Shown here one piece after another: positions 1 to 8,156 of a DNA stretch of 64,000 nt. Source of the stretch: Sediminicoccus rosea (GTDB lineage Bacteria > Pseudomonadota > Alphaproteobacteria > Acetobacterales > Acetobacteraceae); assembly GCF_033547095.1 (NCBI RefSeq), contig NZ_CP137852.1, positions 3,155,501 to 3,219,500 of the forward strand, given 5' to 3'. Position 1 is the stretch's first letter; each line of letters opens with the position of its first letter. A program made the position numbers and the translations under genes. Below the pieces are notes generated by a model, which did not search any database, was not told the DNA's origin, and worked only from the letters and a program-made list of their open reading frames with translations.

Positions 1-762
1 GCCCGCGGCGGCGCGGAGCCGCGCGAGGATTTCGCCGCCGCCACCGTCCCGGGCCTCGCCGAGCTTCTGGGCCGCATACGCGACATGCTGGCGGCCCAGC
101 CGGTGACACGGGAAAGCCTCCCGCCCGAGATCCGCGCCGAGTGGATGACGCCCGATGGCCGCGCCCGGGTGGAGGCCGTGCCCAACCCCATCGCGGCGGA
201 CGAGACGACGCTGCTGACGCGCTTCGCCGCCGCCGTGCGCGCCGTGGCGCCCGACGCCACGGGGCTGGCCGTCTCGATGCAGGAATCCTCGGCCACCATC
301 CAGCGCGCCTTCCTGCAATCGGGCGTGCTGGGGCTGGTCTTCGTGCTGGCGCTGCTGTGGCTCACGCTGCGCTCGCTCAGGCTCTCGCTGCTGGCGCTCG
401 CGCCGCTCGCGCTCGCCGGGCTGATGACCATGGCGCATTGCGCGCTGCTGGGGCCGGACCTCAACCTCGCCAACATCATCGCGCTGCCGCTGCTCTTCGG
501 GCAGGGTGTCGCCTATGACATCTACTTCGTGGCGGCCTGGCAGCAGGGGCGGCGCGACCTGCTGGCGAGCCCGCTGAACCGGGCGGTGATCTACTCCGCG
601 GTCACCAATGCGGCGGCCTTCGGGGCGCTGGCGCTCTCGCCCCATCCGGGCACGGCCAGCATGGGCGTCGTCCTGTCGGTCAGCCTGGTCTATTCGCTGC
701 TCTGCGTGATGCTGGTGCTGCCCCCGCTCCTCAAGCTCTTCGCGCCCGCCCCCCGGGGCTGA
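1..762 (+). CDS. hpnN: HpnN, hopanoid-associated RND transporter, C-terminal part
   Basis: The reading frame is open from base 1 and codes for the last 253 residues of an RND/MMPL-type inner-membrane transporter. The visible part has a periplasmic stretch (to about residue 105) followed by at least five hydrophobic helices (about residues 110-245), ending in a short cytoplasmic tail after LPPLLKLF. This is the usual second half of the RND fold. The sequence resembles HpnN, which moves hopanoids towards the outer membrane in other bacteria; that function is family knowledge. The hopanoid tailoring genes hpnI and hpnK lie at the far end of this window, consistent with a hopanoid producer. The 5' half lies outside the window. 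A generic MMPL transporter is the alternative. Confidence 0.78.
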   Translation, partial: ARGGAEPREDFAAATVPGLAELLGRIRDMLAAQPVTRESLPPEIRAEWMTPDGRARVEAVPNPIAADETTLLTRFAAAVRAVAPDATGLAVSMQESSATIQRAFLQSGVLGLVFVLALLWLTLRSLRLSLLALAPLALAGLMTMAHCALLGPDLNLANIIALPLLFGQGVAYDIYFVAAWQQGRRDLLASPLNRAVIYSAVTNAAAFGALALSPHPGTASMGVVLSVSLVYSLLCVMLVLPPLLKLFAPAPRG

Positions 763-813
763 CGCCGCACCCTTGCATTTTGCAATGCCTCCTGCGGGAT
801 TCGCAGGCTGCAT

Positions 814-830
814 GCGGCCTGCAGGGCCGC
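814..830. terminator. GC-rich hairpin downstream of hpnN
   Basis: GCGGCC and GGCCGC form a perfect 6-bp stem around a 5-nt loop. A second small hairpin (CCTGCG/CGCAGG, 791-807) precedes it. A T-rich patch follows only about 14 nt later (845-855), so this is not a classical intrinsic terminator. It may help to insulate hpnN from the RTX gene. Confidence 0.25.
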
Positions 831-890
831 GCACGCCCGGAATATTCTTTTATTTCTGAAGCTTGACAGCGAAGGCCCGCCTGCCGGCCC

Positions 891-906
891 TGGCACACCG
901 GCTGCA
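891..906 (+). promoter_or_regulatory. Candidate sigma-54 (-24/-12) promoter of the RTX gene
   Basis: TGGCAC-N5-CTGCA matches the sigma-54 consensus TGGCAC-N5-TTGCW except for one base, and keeps the invariant GG and GC with exactly 10 nt between them. Transcription would start near 917, about 29 nt before the ATG at 946. No enhancer-binding activator gene is visible nearby. Confidence 0.4.
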
Positions 907-945
907 ACACCCCAGGCACACAACACCTCCCAGGGGTTTCGCATC

Positions 946-3426
946 ATGGTCCGTCCCATCATCACCGGTACCGCCAACGCCGACTGGCTGCACCTGCAGG
1001 CCGCGGCGAGCGCGATGGAGGTGACGACCGGCGCGGGCCATGACGGCATCTTCGCCGGCGCCTTCGACGACCTGCTGCGCGGCGGCACGGGCGATGACCA
1101 GCTCTGGGGCAATGCCGGCAACGACACGCTGCTCGGCGAGGAAGGCAACGACCAGGCCTGGGGTGGCGAGGGCCATGACAGCCTGGATGGCGGCGCCGGC
1201 AACGACCTGCTCTGGGGCGATGCGGGCCAGGACACCATCCTGGGCGGCGCCGGCAATGACCAGCTCTGGGGCGGCGAGGGCAATGACAGCCTGGACGGCG
1301 GCGCGGGCCAGGACCTGCTCTGGGGCGGCCAGGGCGACGACACCATGGCGCTCGGCGAAGGCAACGACCAGGCCTGGGGCGAGGACGGCCATGACCGCAT
1401 CTCGACCGGCACTGGCAACGACACGGTCTGGGCCGGCCAGGGCGATGACAGCGTGGATGGCGGCGCGGGCGATGACAGCCTGACCGGCGAGGCGGGGAAC
1501 GACACCATCCAGGCCGGCGAAGGCCGCAACATCGTCAGCGGCGGCCAGGGCGATGACAGCATCACCGCCGGCAGCGGCCATGACAGCATCACCGGCGACC
1601 AGGGCGACGACGTGATCGCCGCCGGCAACGGCAACAACACCATCCATGGCGGCGAGGGCCTGGACCGCATCACGGCCGGCACCGGCAATGACGTGATCAC
1701 CGGCGGCAACGGCCATGACGTGATCGACGCGGGCGCCGGCAACAACACGGTCTGGTCCGGCCAGGGCGATGACAGCGTCACGACCGGCGCCGGCAATGAC
1801 GAGATCGGCACGGACGAGGGCAATGACACGGTCCAGTCCGGCGCGGGCCATGACCGCGTCTATGGCAATGGCGGGCATGACAGCATCGAGGCCGGCTCGG
1901 GCAACGACGTCGTCACCGGCGACATGGGCAACGACACCATCAACGGTGGCGCCGGCAATGACAGCCTCTACGGCGGCGAGGGCCAGGACCGCATCGTGGC
2001 CGGCGAAGGCGCCGACCGCGTGCAGGCCGATGGCGGCAATGACACGGTGATCCACAGCCGCGGCGCGGTGAATGGCGACTTCTTCAACGGCGGCGCGGGC
2101 TTCGACACGCTGGCCTTCGACATGACGCTGGCCGATTGGCAGGACAGCGCCTTCCAGGCCGAGCTCGGCACCTACCTGGCGCGCCTGGCCGCGGGCAAGA
2201 CCGGCCTGTTCGACTTCGCCTCGCAGGGCCTGAAGGCCACGAGTTTCGAGGCCGTCGCGATCACGGTGGACGGCGTGGCGATGGACCTCGTGGACGATGC
2301 GGTGACGGCGAAGGCCGATGCCTTCTCCGTGACGGAGGATGCGGCGAGCGTCAGCGGCAACCTGCTGGCCAATGACAGCGTGGCCGACCTGGTCGCCAAG
2401 ATCGAGATCACCAGCGCGGCCACGGCCGGCACGCTGACCCTCGGCCAGAACGGCGCCTTCACCTGGGATGGCGGCGACGCCTTCCAGGCGCTGGCGGCGG
2501 GCGAGAGCCGCGCCATCACCTTCTCCTACCGCGTGACGGACATGGATGGCGACACCGGCACGGCGCAGGCCACCATCACGGTGCAGGGCCTGAATGACGG
2601 GCCGACCGCCATGGCCGACGAGAGCAAGACCGACGAGGACACGGCGATCAAGCTCGACCTGCTCGGCAATGACTCGGATGTGGACGGCGATGCGCTGACG
2701 CTGGTCAGCGTCTCCGCCTCCGACTACGGCGCGGCGATCAAGCTGGACGGCAATGCGGTGGTCTATGACCCGAGCGCCTCGGCCAAGCTCCAGGCGCTGG
2801 GCGCCGAGGAGACGGCGACCGACAGCTTCACCTACACGGTGCGCGATGCGAATGGCGCCGAGGTGACGCAGACCGTGACGATCACCGTCGCCGGCCTTGC
2901 CGACAAGGCCGAGAGCCTGCTGGTCAACTCCTTCGAGGACGACCTCGGCAAGGGCTGGCAGGACACGGGCGATGTGGAGACCGTGAAGGGCGGCACCGAG
3001 GGCAAGATGGCCGCGCGCCTCTCCACCGAGGACGCCAAGGACCAGAAGCAGGTCGAGGGCTGGCTGCAGCTGGAGAAGGGCACGCTCGACAAGCTCGGCT
3101 ACGGCGATGCGGACGAGGGCTCGGCCATCCGCGGCAAGGTGGAGCTGGAAGTCGGCCAGACGCTGAACTTCGACTGGCTCTTCGGCGCCGCCGCCAAGTC
3201 CGGCGGCAATGACTTCGCCTTCGTCACGCTGCGCCATGACGGCGAGAACGAGGTGTTCGGCCTGGCCGACGTGAAGACGGTGGGCCAGGGCAAGGACAGC
3301 GGCTGGCAGAGCTTCTCCTTCACGGCGGACGAGGCCGGCGGCTACGAGATCGGCATCGGCGTGATGGATGTGGGCAGCAGCGACGGCCACAGCATCCTGA
3401 TGCTGGACAACATCTGGATCGGCTGA
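946..3426 (+). CDS. RTX (hemolysin-type calcium-binding repeat) protein with VCBS-like domains
   Basis: An 826-residue acidic, repeat-built protein. Residues about 30-385 are a long run of glycine/aspartate nonapeptides of the GGxGxDxLx type (roughly 35-40 units), which bind calcium and fold as a beta roll. Two VCBS/cadherin-like domains follow (about 445-545 and 545-650), recognisable by EDT..., GNDSDVDGDAL and FTYTVRDANGA-type motifs. The last 170 residues form a separate domain ending in LDNIWIG that I cannot assign. There is no N-terminal signal peptide, so export through a type I secretion system with a C-terminal signal is expected. No ABC/HlyD/TolC genes occur in the window. No lipase, protease or other enzymatic domain is visible, so an adhesin or extracellular matrix role is inferred. 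Confidence 0.85.
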   Translation: MVRPIITGTANADWLHLQAAASAMEVTTGAGHDGIFAGAFDDLLRGGTGDDQLWGNAGNDTLLGEEGNDQAWGGEGHDSLDGGAGNDLLWGDAGQDTILGGAGNDQLWGGEGNDSLDGGAGQDLLWGGQGDDTMALGEGNDQAWGEDGHDRISTGTGNDTVWAGQGDDSVDGGAGDDSLTGEAGNDTIQAGEGRNIVSGGQGDDSITAGSGHDSITGDQGDDVIAAGNGNNTIHGGEGLDRITAGTGNDVITGGNGHDVIDAGAGNNTVWSGQGDDSVTTGAGNDEIGTDEGNDTVQSGAGHDRVYGNGGHDSIEAGSGNDVVTGDMGNDTINGGAGNDSLYGGEGQDRIVAGEGADRVQADGGNDTVIHSRGAVNGDFFNGGAGFDTLAFDMTLADWQDSAFQAELGTYLARLAAGKTGLFDFASQGLKATSFEAVAITVDGVAMDLVDDAVTAKADAFSVTEDAASVSGNLLANDSVADLVAKIEITSAATAGTLTLGQNGAFTWDGGDAFQALAAGESRAITFSYRVTDMDGDTGTAQATITVQGLNDGPTAMADESKTDEDTAIKLDLLGNDSDVDGDALTLVSVSASDYGAAIKLDGNAVVYDPSASAKLQALGAEETATDSFTYTVRDANGAEVTQTVTITVAGLADKAESLLVNSFEDDLGKGWQDTGDVETVKGGTEGKMAARLSTEDAKDQKQVEGWLQLEKGTLDKLGYGDADEGSAIRGKVELEVGQTLNFDWLFGAAAKSGGNDFAFVTLRHDGENEVFGLADVKTVGQGKDSGWQSFSFTADEAGGYEIGIGVMDVGSSDGHSILMLDNIWIG

Positions 3427-3449
3427 GGCCGGGTGCCAGCGGCGGCGGC

Positions 3450-3466
3450 GGCGGCGACGTGCCGCC
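3450..3466. terminator. GC hairpin after the RTX gene
   Basis: GGCGGC and GCCGCC form a 6-bp stem around GACGT, 23 nt downstream of the RTX stop. It lies at the end of a short GGC trinucleotide run. No T tract follows, so terminator function is weakly supported. Confidence 0.25.
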
Positions 3467-3605
3467 CCCGCAACTATTCGAACAACTTGCCATCTTCGAA
3501 AATCAGTGATGGTCTCTGCGGCGGGCGGGCCGACCGCCCCGCAACAAAGGGCTGGCGCGCCGCAACCGGCGACGCCAAGGCCCGCCGCCGGAGGAGCCCG
3601 TCTTG

Positions 3606-4592
3606 ATGCACACGCCCCCCATCGGGCCGCGCCTCGCGCGCCGTTCGGTCCTGGCCGGCGCCGCCCTGCTGCCGCTCTCCGCCCGCGCCGCCCTGCCCGA
3701 CCGGCCGGTCCGCATCGTGGTGGGCTTCGCCCCGGGCACCGGGCCGGACCTGCTGGCCCGCCTGCTGGCCGATGCCCTGAAGGACGTGCTGCCCGCCGGC
3801 GCGATCGTGGACAACCGCGCGGGGGCCGGCGGCATCACCGCCGCCCTCGAAGTGGCGCGCAATGTCCGGCCGGACGGCACCACGCTGATGCTGGGGGGCG
3901 TGGGCCCGCTGGCCATGGCGCCCAGCATCTTCGCCCGCCTGGCCTATGATCCCGCGCGGGACTTCGCCCCCCTCTCCTTCCTTGCCGCGCTGGACTTCGC
4001 CTTCGTTGTGCCGAACAGCCTGCCGGTGGAGGATTTCGCCGGCTACCTGCGCTGGGGCCAGGCGCAGGGCCAGCTTCCCATGGGCACCTTCGGCGCCGGC
4101 ACGCCCGGGCATTTCGGCGCCTCCATCCTCGGCGTCACCTCCCGCATGCCGGTGGAGGCGGTGCATTTCCGCACCACGGGCGATGCCATGGCGGCCTTGC
4201 TGAACGGCTCCATCCAGGGGCTGTTCGGGACCATCGCGCTGGTCGCGCCGCAGGTCCAGGCACGGCAGCTGCGCGCCCTCGCGGTCACGAGCCCGGCGCG
4301 CTCGGCCCTGATGCCGGAGGTGCCGACGATGGAAGAGCTCGGCCGGCCCGAGCTGACCTTCAATTCCTGGTTCGGCCTGGTCGCACCGGCCGCGACGCCG
4401 CAGCCCGTCCTGGCCGCGCTCGAGGCCGCGGTGCTGCGCGTCATGGCCACGCCCGAGATGGCGGCCCGCCTGCAGGAGCGCGGCTTCCGCCCCGCCGTCA
4501 CGGGCCGCGCCGAATTCGAGACGCTGATGCGGCAGGAGACGGCCCGCTGGGCCGAGGTGGCGCGGCTGACGCAATTCCGCGCCCTGGACTGA
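3606..4592 (+). CDS. Bug/TctC-family tripartite tricarboxylate transporter binding protein (1)
   Basis: A 328-residue periplasmic binding protein. The N-terminus carries a twin-arginine-like leader (LARRSVLAGAALL) cleaved near ARA/ALP. The mature part has family hallmarks: DRPVRIVVGFAPGTGPD near the start, a VDNRAGAGG loop, and the two-lobe pattern ending in a short helix. Bug proteins bind small carboxylates and hand them to TctAB membrane proteins, but no tctA or tctB is present here, as is common for the many orphan Bug genes of Roseomonas and Bordetella. ATG 3606 is chosen because a GGAG motif lies at 3590-3593; a TTG sits immediately before it. The ligand cannot be told from sequence. 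Confidence 0.85.
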   Translation: MHTPPIGPRLARRSVLAGAALLPLSARAALPDRPVRIVVGFAPGTGPDLLARLLADALKDVLPAGAIVDNRAGAGGITAALEVARNVRPDGTTLMLGGVGPLAMAPSIFARLAYDPARDFAPLSFLAALDFAFVVPNSLPVEDFAGYLRWGQAQGQLPMGTFGAGTPGHFGASILGVTSRMPVEAVHFRTTGDAMAALLNGSIQGLFGTIALVAPQVQARQLRALAVTSPARSALMPEVPTMEELGRPELTFNSWFGLVAPAATPQPVLAALEAAVLRVMATPEMAARLQERGFRPAVTGRAEFETLMRQETARWAEVARLTQFRALD

Positions 4593-4619
4593 ACCCCCAC
4601 AACCGCGCAGGAGAGCCGC

Positions 4620-5078
4620 ATGCAGCCCGCACCCGCCCTGGAGTTCCTGTGTTCCGTCGCGGTCTCGGTCGGCCCGCCCGTGACGGTGGGCGCGGGGCCC
4701 ATGGGAATCCGGCGCATCATCCCGATCCTGGGCGGGCAGCTCACCGGGCCGGGGCTTTCCGGCGAGGTGCTGCCGGGCGGGGCCGACCACCAGATCATCC
4801 GCCCGGACGGCGTGGTGGAGCTGGTCGCGCGCTACACCGTCCGCCTGCCCGACGGCGCGCTGGTCTATGTGGTGAACAGCGGCATCCGCGACGCCTCGCC
4901 CGAGGATACGGCGCGGCTGCTGCGCGGCGAGCCGGTGCCGCCGGAGCGCGTCTATTTCCGTACGGCGCCTGTGTTCGAGACCGCCTCGCCCGCGCATCAA
5001 TGGCTGCACCGGCGCCTCTTCGTCGGCTATGGCGAGCGCCAGCCGGAGGCGGTGCTGCTGCGGATTTTCACGCTCTGA
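4620..5078 (+). CDS. DUF3237 family protein
   Basis: A 152-residue protein that matches the DUF3237 beta-barrel family by pattern. It has an N-terminal segment with GPMGIRRIIPILGGQLTGPGLSGEVLPGGADHQ-like spacing, a central RYTVRLPDGALVYV strand, and a C-terminal HQWLHRRLFVGYGER stretch. The biochemical role of the family is not established. It has its own ribosome-binding site (AGGAGA about 5 nt before the ATG) and starts 27 nt after the preceding Bug gene. Co-transcription with that gene is likely, suggesting a shared but unknown substrate pathway. Confidence 0.75.
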   Translation: MQPAPALEFLCSVAVSVGPPVTVGAGPMGIRRIIPILGGQLTGPGLSGEVLPGGADHQIIRPDGVVELVARYTVRLPDGALVYVVNSGIRDASPEDTARLLRGEPVPPERVYFRTAPVFETASPAHQWLHRRLFVGYGERQPEAVLLRIFTL

Positions 5079-5226
5079 AGCCTGGTGCGTCGAGGCGGAA
5101 TCGCCGAACCGCTGAATGATCCTCCCAGCGGGGTCTGCCGCTCAGCCGGGGGCCTGGCCGGGTTTTTGTTGCTTTTCGTTCATCTTTCGGCATTCCTTCG
5201 AAAAAATGAATCGGAGGACATGTTCC

Positions 5227-6189
5227 ATGCGTCGTCGCCACCTGCCCGGCCTCACCCTCCTGCTCGCCGCGCCGGCGGTCCATGCCCAGGTGCCATGGCC
5301 CGACCGGCCGGTGCGGATCATCGTCCCCTTCCCGCCCGGCCAGAGCACCGACATCGTCGCCCGGCTGGTGGCGGACGAGCTCTCCCGCCGCTGGCCGCAG
5401 CGCGTGGTGGTGGAGAACCGCGCGGGCGGCGCGGGCGTCCCGGCCATGGAGGTGGCGGCGCGCGCCGCGCCGGACGGCACCACCCTGGTCGCGGGCTCGA
5501 TCGGCCCCATGGCCGTGAATGCGGCGGTGATCCCGCGCCTCTCCTATGATCCGGAGCGGGACTTCACGCCGCTGACCAATCTCAGCCTCGTGCCGCTCTG
5601 CATCGTGGCGCATCCCGGGTTCCCCGCGAATGATCCGGCGGGCTTCCTGGCCGCGGCGCGGGCCGCGACGCCGCCGCTTTCCATGGCCACGGCCGGGCCC
5701 GCCTCGGGCGCGCACATGGCGGCCGAATTGCTGGCGCATCGCCTCGGCATCCAGCTCAGCATGGTGCATTACCGGGGCAGCGGGCCCGCCATCACCGACC
5801 TGATCGCCGGCACCGTGCCGCTGATGAGCGACAGCCTGGCCTCCGCCCTGCCCAATGTGCGGGCGGGGCGGCTCAAGCTCATCGGCGTCAGCACGCGCGG
5901 CCGCGTCTCCTGGGCGCCGGAGGTGCCGAGCTTCGCCGAGACGGTGGCGCCGGGGCATGAGGCGGTGGGGTGGAACGGCCTCGCCGCGCCGGCCGGCCTG
6001 CCGCCCGAGATCGCGGCCCGCATCAATGCCGATGTGACGGCCATCCTGCGCGACCCCGCCGTCATCGCGCGCATCGAGGAGGCGGGGATGCTGGCCGATC
6101 CGCAGAGCCAGGCGCAATTCGCGGCCTTCCTGCGCGCCGAGATCCAGCGCTGGCGCGAGGTGGCGCGGATGGCGAATGTGACGCTGTAG
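5227..6189 (+). CDS. Bug/TctC-family tripartite tricarboxylate transporter binding protein (2)
   Basis: A 320-residue periplasmic binding protein with a Sec-type leader (MRRRHLPGLTLLLAAPAVHA). It shows the family motifs DRPVRIIVPFPPGQSTD, VVENRAGGAG and PDGTTLVAGSIGP. The frame is open further upstream, but ATG 5227 is preferred because GGAGG lies 9 nt before it (5213-5217) and the leader begins there. It is preceded by a 148-nt gap with a T-rich stretch (5164-5205), so it probably has its own promoter. It is about the usual length for the family. It is clearly paralogous to the flanking Bug genes but divergent from them, so a different ligand is likely. Confidence 0.85.
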   Translation: MRRRHLPGLTLLLAAPAVHAQVPWPDRPVRIIVPFPPGQSTDIVARLVADELSRRWPQRVVVENRAGGAGVPAMEVAARAAPDGTTLVAGSIGPMAVNAAVIPRLSYDPERDFTPLTNLSLVPLCIVAHPGFPANDPAGFLAAARAATPPLSMATAGPASGAHMAAELLAHRLGIQLSMVHYRGSGPAITDLIAGTVPLMSDSLASALPNVRAGRLKLIGVSTRGRVSWAPEVPSFAETVAPGHEAVGWNGLAAPAGLPPEIAARINADVTAILRDPAVIARIEEAGMLADPQSQAQFAAFLRAEIQRWREVARMANVTL

Positions 6190-6259
6190 CGGGTTTCGGC
6201 CGCTGTGCGGGCCGCGCGGATATGCTTTGCTGCGGTCAGAAAAAACCGGAGGAAACCCC

Positions 6260-7213
6260 ATGCTCACCCGCCGCCTCACCCTGGCTGCGCCGGGCCTGCT
6301 TGCCCTGCCCGCCGCCGCGCAGACCTGGCAGCCCGAACGCGCCATCACCATGATCGTCGCCTTCGCGCCCGGCGGCGGCACGGATGTCGCGGCCCGCACG
6401 TTGGCCCGCTTCATGGAGCGCGAGCTCGGCCAATCCGTCGTCGTCCACAACCGCGCGGGGGCGGGTGGCGAGGTGGGCTGGGCGGAGCTGGCCCGCGCGC
6501 GGCCGGACGGGCTGACCATCGGCTTCATCAACACGCCCAACCTCGTCACCATTCCGATCGAGCGGCAGGCGCGCTTCAAGCTGGAGGATTTCGCCCCGAT
6601 CGCAAATGTGGTGGATGACCCCGGCGGCTTCTGGGTGCTGCCCGACAGCCCCTGGCGCAACCTGAACGACCTCGCCGCCGCGGCCCGCGCGGCACCGGGG
6701 ACCATCAGCTACGGCACCACGGGCGTCGGGTCGGACGACCACCTGGCGACGCTCGCCTTCGAGCGGCTCACCGGCACGCGGCTGCTGCACGTGCCTTTCA
6801 ACGGCTCGTCGCAGGTGCGCAACGCGATCCTTGGGCGGAACATCCAGATCGCCGCGATGAACATGGGCGAAGGTGTGGGCGATTTCCGCCAGGGCGTGCT
6901 GCGCCCGCTCGGCCAGATGGCCGAGACGCGCTGGGCCAACACCAATGATGTGCCGACCTTCCGCGAGCAGGGCTTCGACGTGGTGGATGGCTCGCTGCGC
7001 GGCCTCGCGGCGCCGGCCGGCACGCCCGCACCGGTGCTGCAGCGCCTCGCCGCCGTGGTGCGCTCCGTGATGCAGCATCCGGACTTTGTGGCGGCGGCGA
7101 CGCAGCAGCAATTGCCGCTGCGCTTCCTCGACCCCGACCAGCACCGCGCCGTGCTCTTCGCGATGCGCGAGAACTACCAGCGGATGTGGACGCAGCACCC
7201 CTGGCGGGAGTGA
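6260..7213 (+). CDS. Bug/TctC-family tripartite tricarboxylate transporter binding protein (3)
   Basis: A 317-residue periplasmic binding protein, third in the same-strand run. The leader is MLTRRLTLAAPGLLALPAAAQ. The mature protein has the family signature (ERAITMIVAFAPGGGTD, VVHNRAGAGGEVG). ATG 6260 is chosen over an upstream in-frame ATG (6227) because GGAGG is positioned 6249-6253. It lies 70 nt after the second Bug gene and is convergent with the exopolysaccharide operon, whose last stop is only 4 nt away. No TctA/TctB partner is present. Confidence 0.85.
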   Translation: MLTRRLTLAAPGLLALPAAAQTWQPERAITMIVAFAPGGGTDVAARTLARFMERELGQSVVVHNRAGAGGEVGWAELARARPDGLTIGFINTPNLVTIPIERQARFKLEDFAPIANVVDDPGGFWVLPDSPWRNLNDLAAAARAAPGTISYGTTGVGSDDHLATLAFERLTGTRLLHVPFNGSSQVRNAILGRNIQIAAMNMGEGVGDFRQGVLRPLGQMAETRWANTNDVPTFREQGFDVVDGSLRGLAAPAGTPAPVLQRLAAVVRSVMQHPDFVAAATQQQLPLRFLDPDQHRAVLFAMRENYQRMWTQHPWRE

Positions 7214-7217
7214 GCCC

Positions 7218-8156
7218 TCAGGGGCGGATCACCGCCGCATAGACCATGGCCTGGCGCAGCTTGGCGAGGTTGAGCCGAAGCCCCACGGGCAGCGCCGGCC
7301 AGAGGGCGAGGTGCCATAGCATTGCCTTCAGCCAGCCCCAGCCGCTGATGGGGCGCAGTGCGCGCATCAGCGGCCAGAGGCGGTGGCGGCGCACCGCCTC
7401 CGGGTGCGCCTCGGCCAGCAGCGCGTAGTTGCCGACCGAGCGATCAAGCCGGCCGAGCCAGGCGGCATCCGCATGGTGCTCCATGTGCGAGACGCTGTTG
7501 TCCACATGGCGCACGGGCGCATGCGGGCGGATCCGCAGCGCCCAGTCCGTGTCCTCCCACCCCCAGCCGGTGAAGCGCGCATCGAAGGGCGCGCGCAGGA
7601 ACAGCTCCCGCCGGAGCTGGAAGTTGGCGGAGAGGAAATTGCCCTCCGGATCGCGGTTGCGCTCCGCGGCGGGAATCCATTCGCGCTTGCGGCTATGCGC
7701 CTCGAAGAGGCGCGCATCGCGCGGCGCGGGCGGGCAGCGCTGGCCGGTGCGGCCGCCGCAGGTGACGGCATCGGGCGCTTCGCGTGCCGCCGCCAGCGCG
7801 CGGGCGACGAAGCCCGGCGCGTCCGGCAGGGAATCCGCGTCGAGAAAAAGGATGTGCGTGCCCCGCGCGGCCTCGGCCAGCGCGTTGCGCGCGCCCGAGC
7901 GGCCGAGATTCCGCGGCGCCAGGGCGAAGCCTGCCGCGAGGCCCAGCGCCTCGGCCATGGCCAGCACCTCCTCCTGCCCGGCCAGCGCCGGGTTGCCATC
8001 CACCAGCACCAGCAGCTCGACCACGCGCGGGTCGGGCAGCGTCGCCATGCCGTCGAGCAGTTCCGCCACGAGGGGGCGGATGTCGCGGTCATAGGTCGGC
8101 ACGAGGATGGACAATTCGGGCCGGGCGTTGGGCCGGGCCGGCGTCTCCCGCATCAT
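7218..8156 (-). CDS. Family 2 glycosyltransferase, last gene of the polysaccharide operon
   Basis: A 312-residue GT-A glycosyltransferase. It starts with the nucleotide-binding strand ELSILVPTYDRD, carries a DXD-type metal motif in ILFLDADSLPD (about residue 110), and has the acceptor-side GWGWEDTDWALRI motif characteristic of GT2 enzymes with an ED base. No transmembrane segment is obvious, so it should act on the cytoplasmic face of the inner membrane on a lipid-linked sugar. Two ATGs are adjacent (8156 and 8153); the second overlaps the flippase stop as ATGA, showing translational coupling. The sugar donor cannot be predicted. Confidence 0.82.
   Translation of the reverse strand: MMRETPARPNARPELSILVPTYDRDIRPLVAELLDGMATLPDPRVVELLVLVDGNPALAGQEEVLAMAEALGLAAGFALAPRNLGRSGARNALAEAARGTHILFLDADSLPDAPGFVARALAAAREAPDAVTCGGRTGQRCPPAPRDARLFEAHSRKREWIPAAERNRDPEGNFLSANFQLRRELFLRAPFDARFTGWGWEDTDWALRIRPHAPVRHVDNSVSHMEHHADAAWLGRLDRSVGNYALLAEAHPEAVRRHRLWPLMRALRPISGWGWLKAMLWHLALWPALPVGLRLNLAKLRQAMVYAAVIRP

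Noticed and set aside
863-868. TTGACA as a sigma-70 -35 element for the RTX gene
   Set aside because: No acceptable -10 sequence lies 16-18 nt downstream; the sigma-54-like site fits better.
1060-2060. CRISPR-like or satellite DNA array
   Set aside because: The periodicity is 27 nt in coding frame and encodes nonapeptide calcium-binding repeats.
850-3390. Long antisense open frame of about 846 codons opposite the RTX gene
   Set aside because: It arises from the repeated GGC/GAC codons of the RTX repeats read in reverse; its translation is low-complexity and matches no family.
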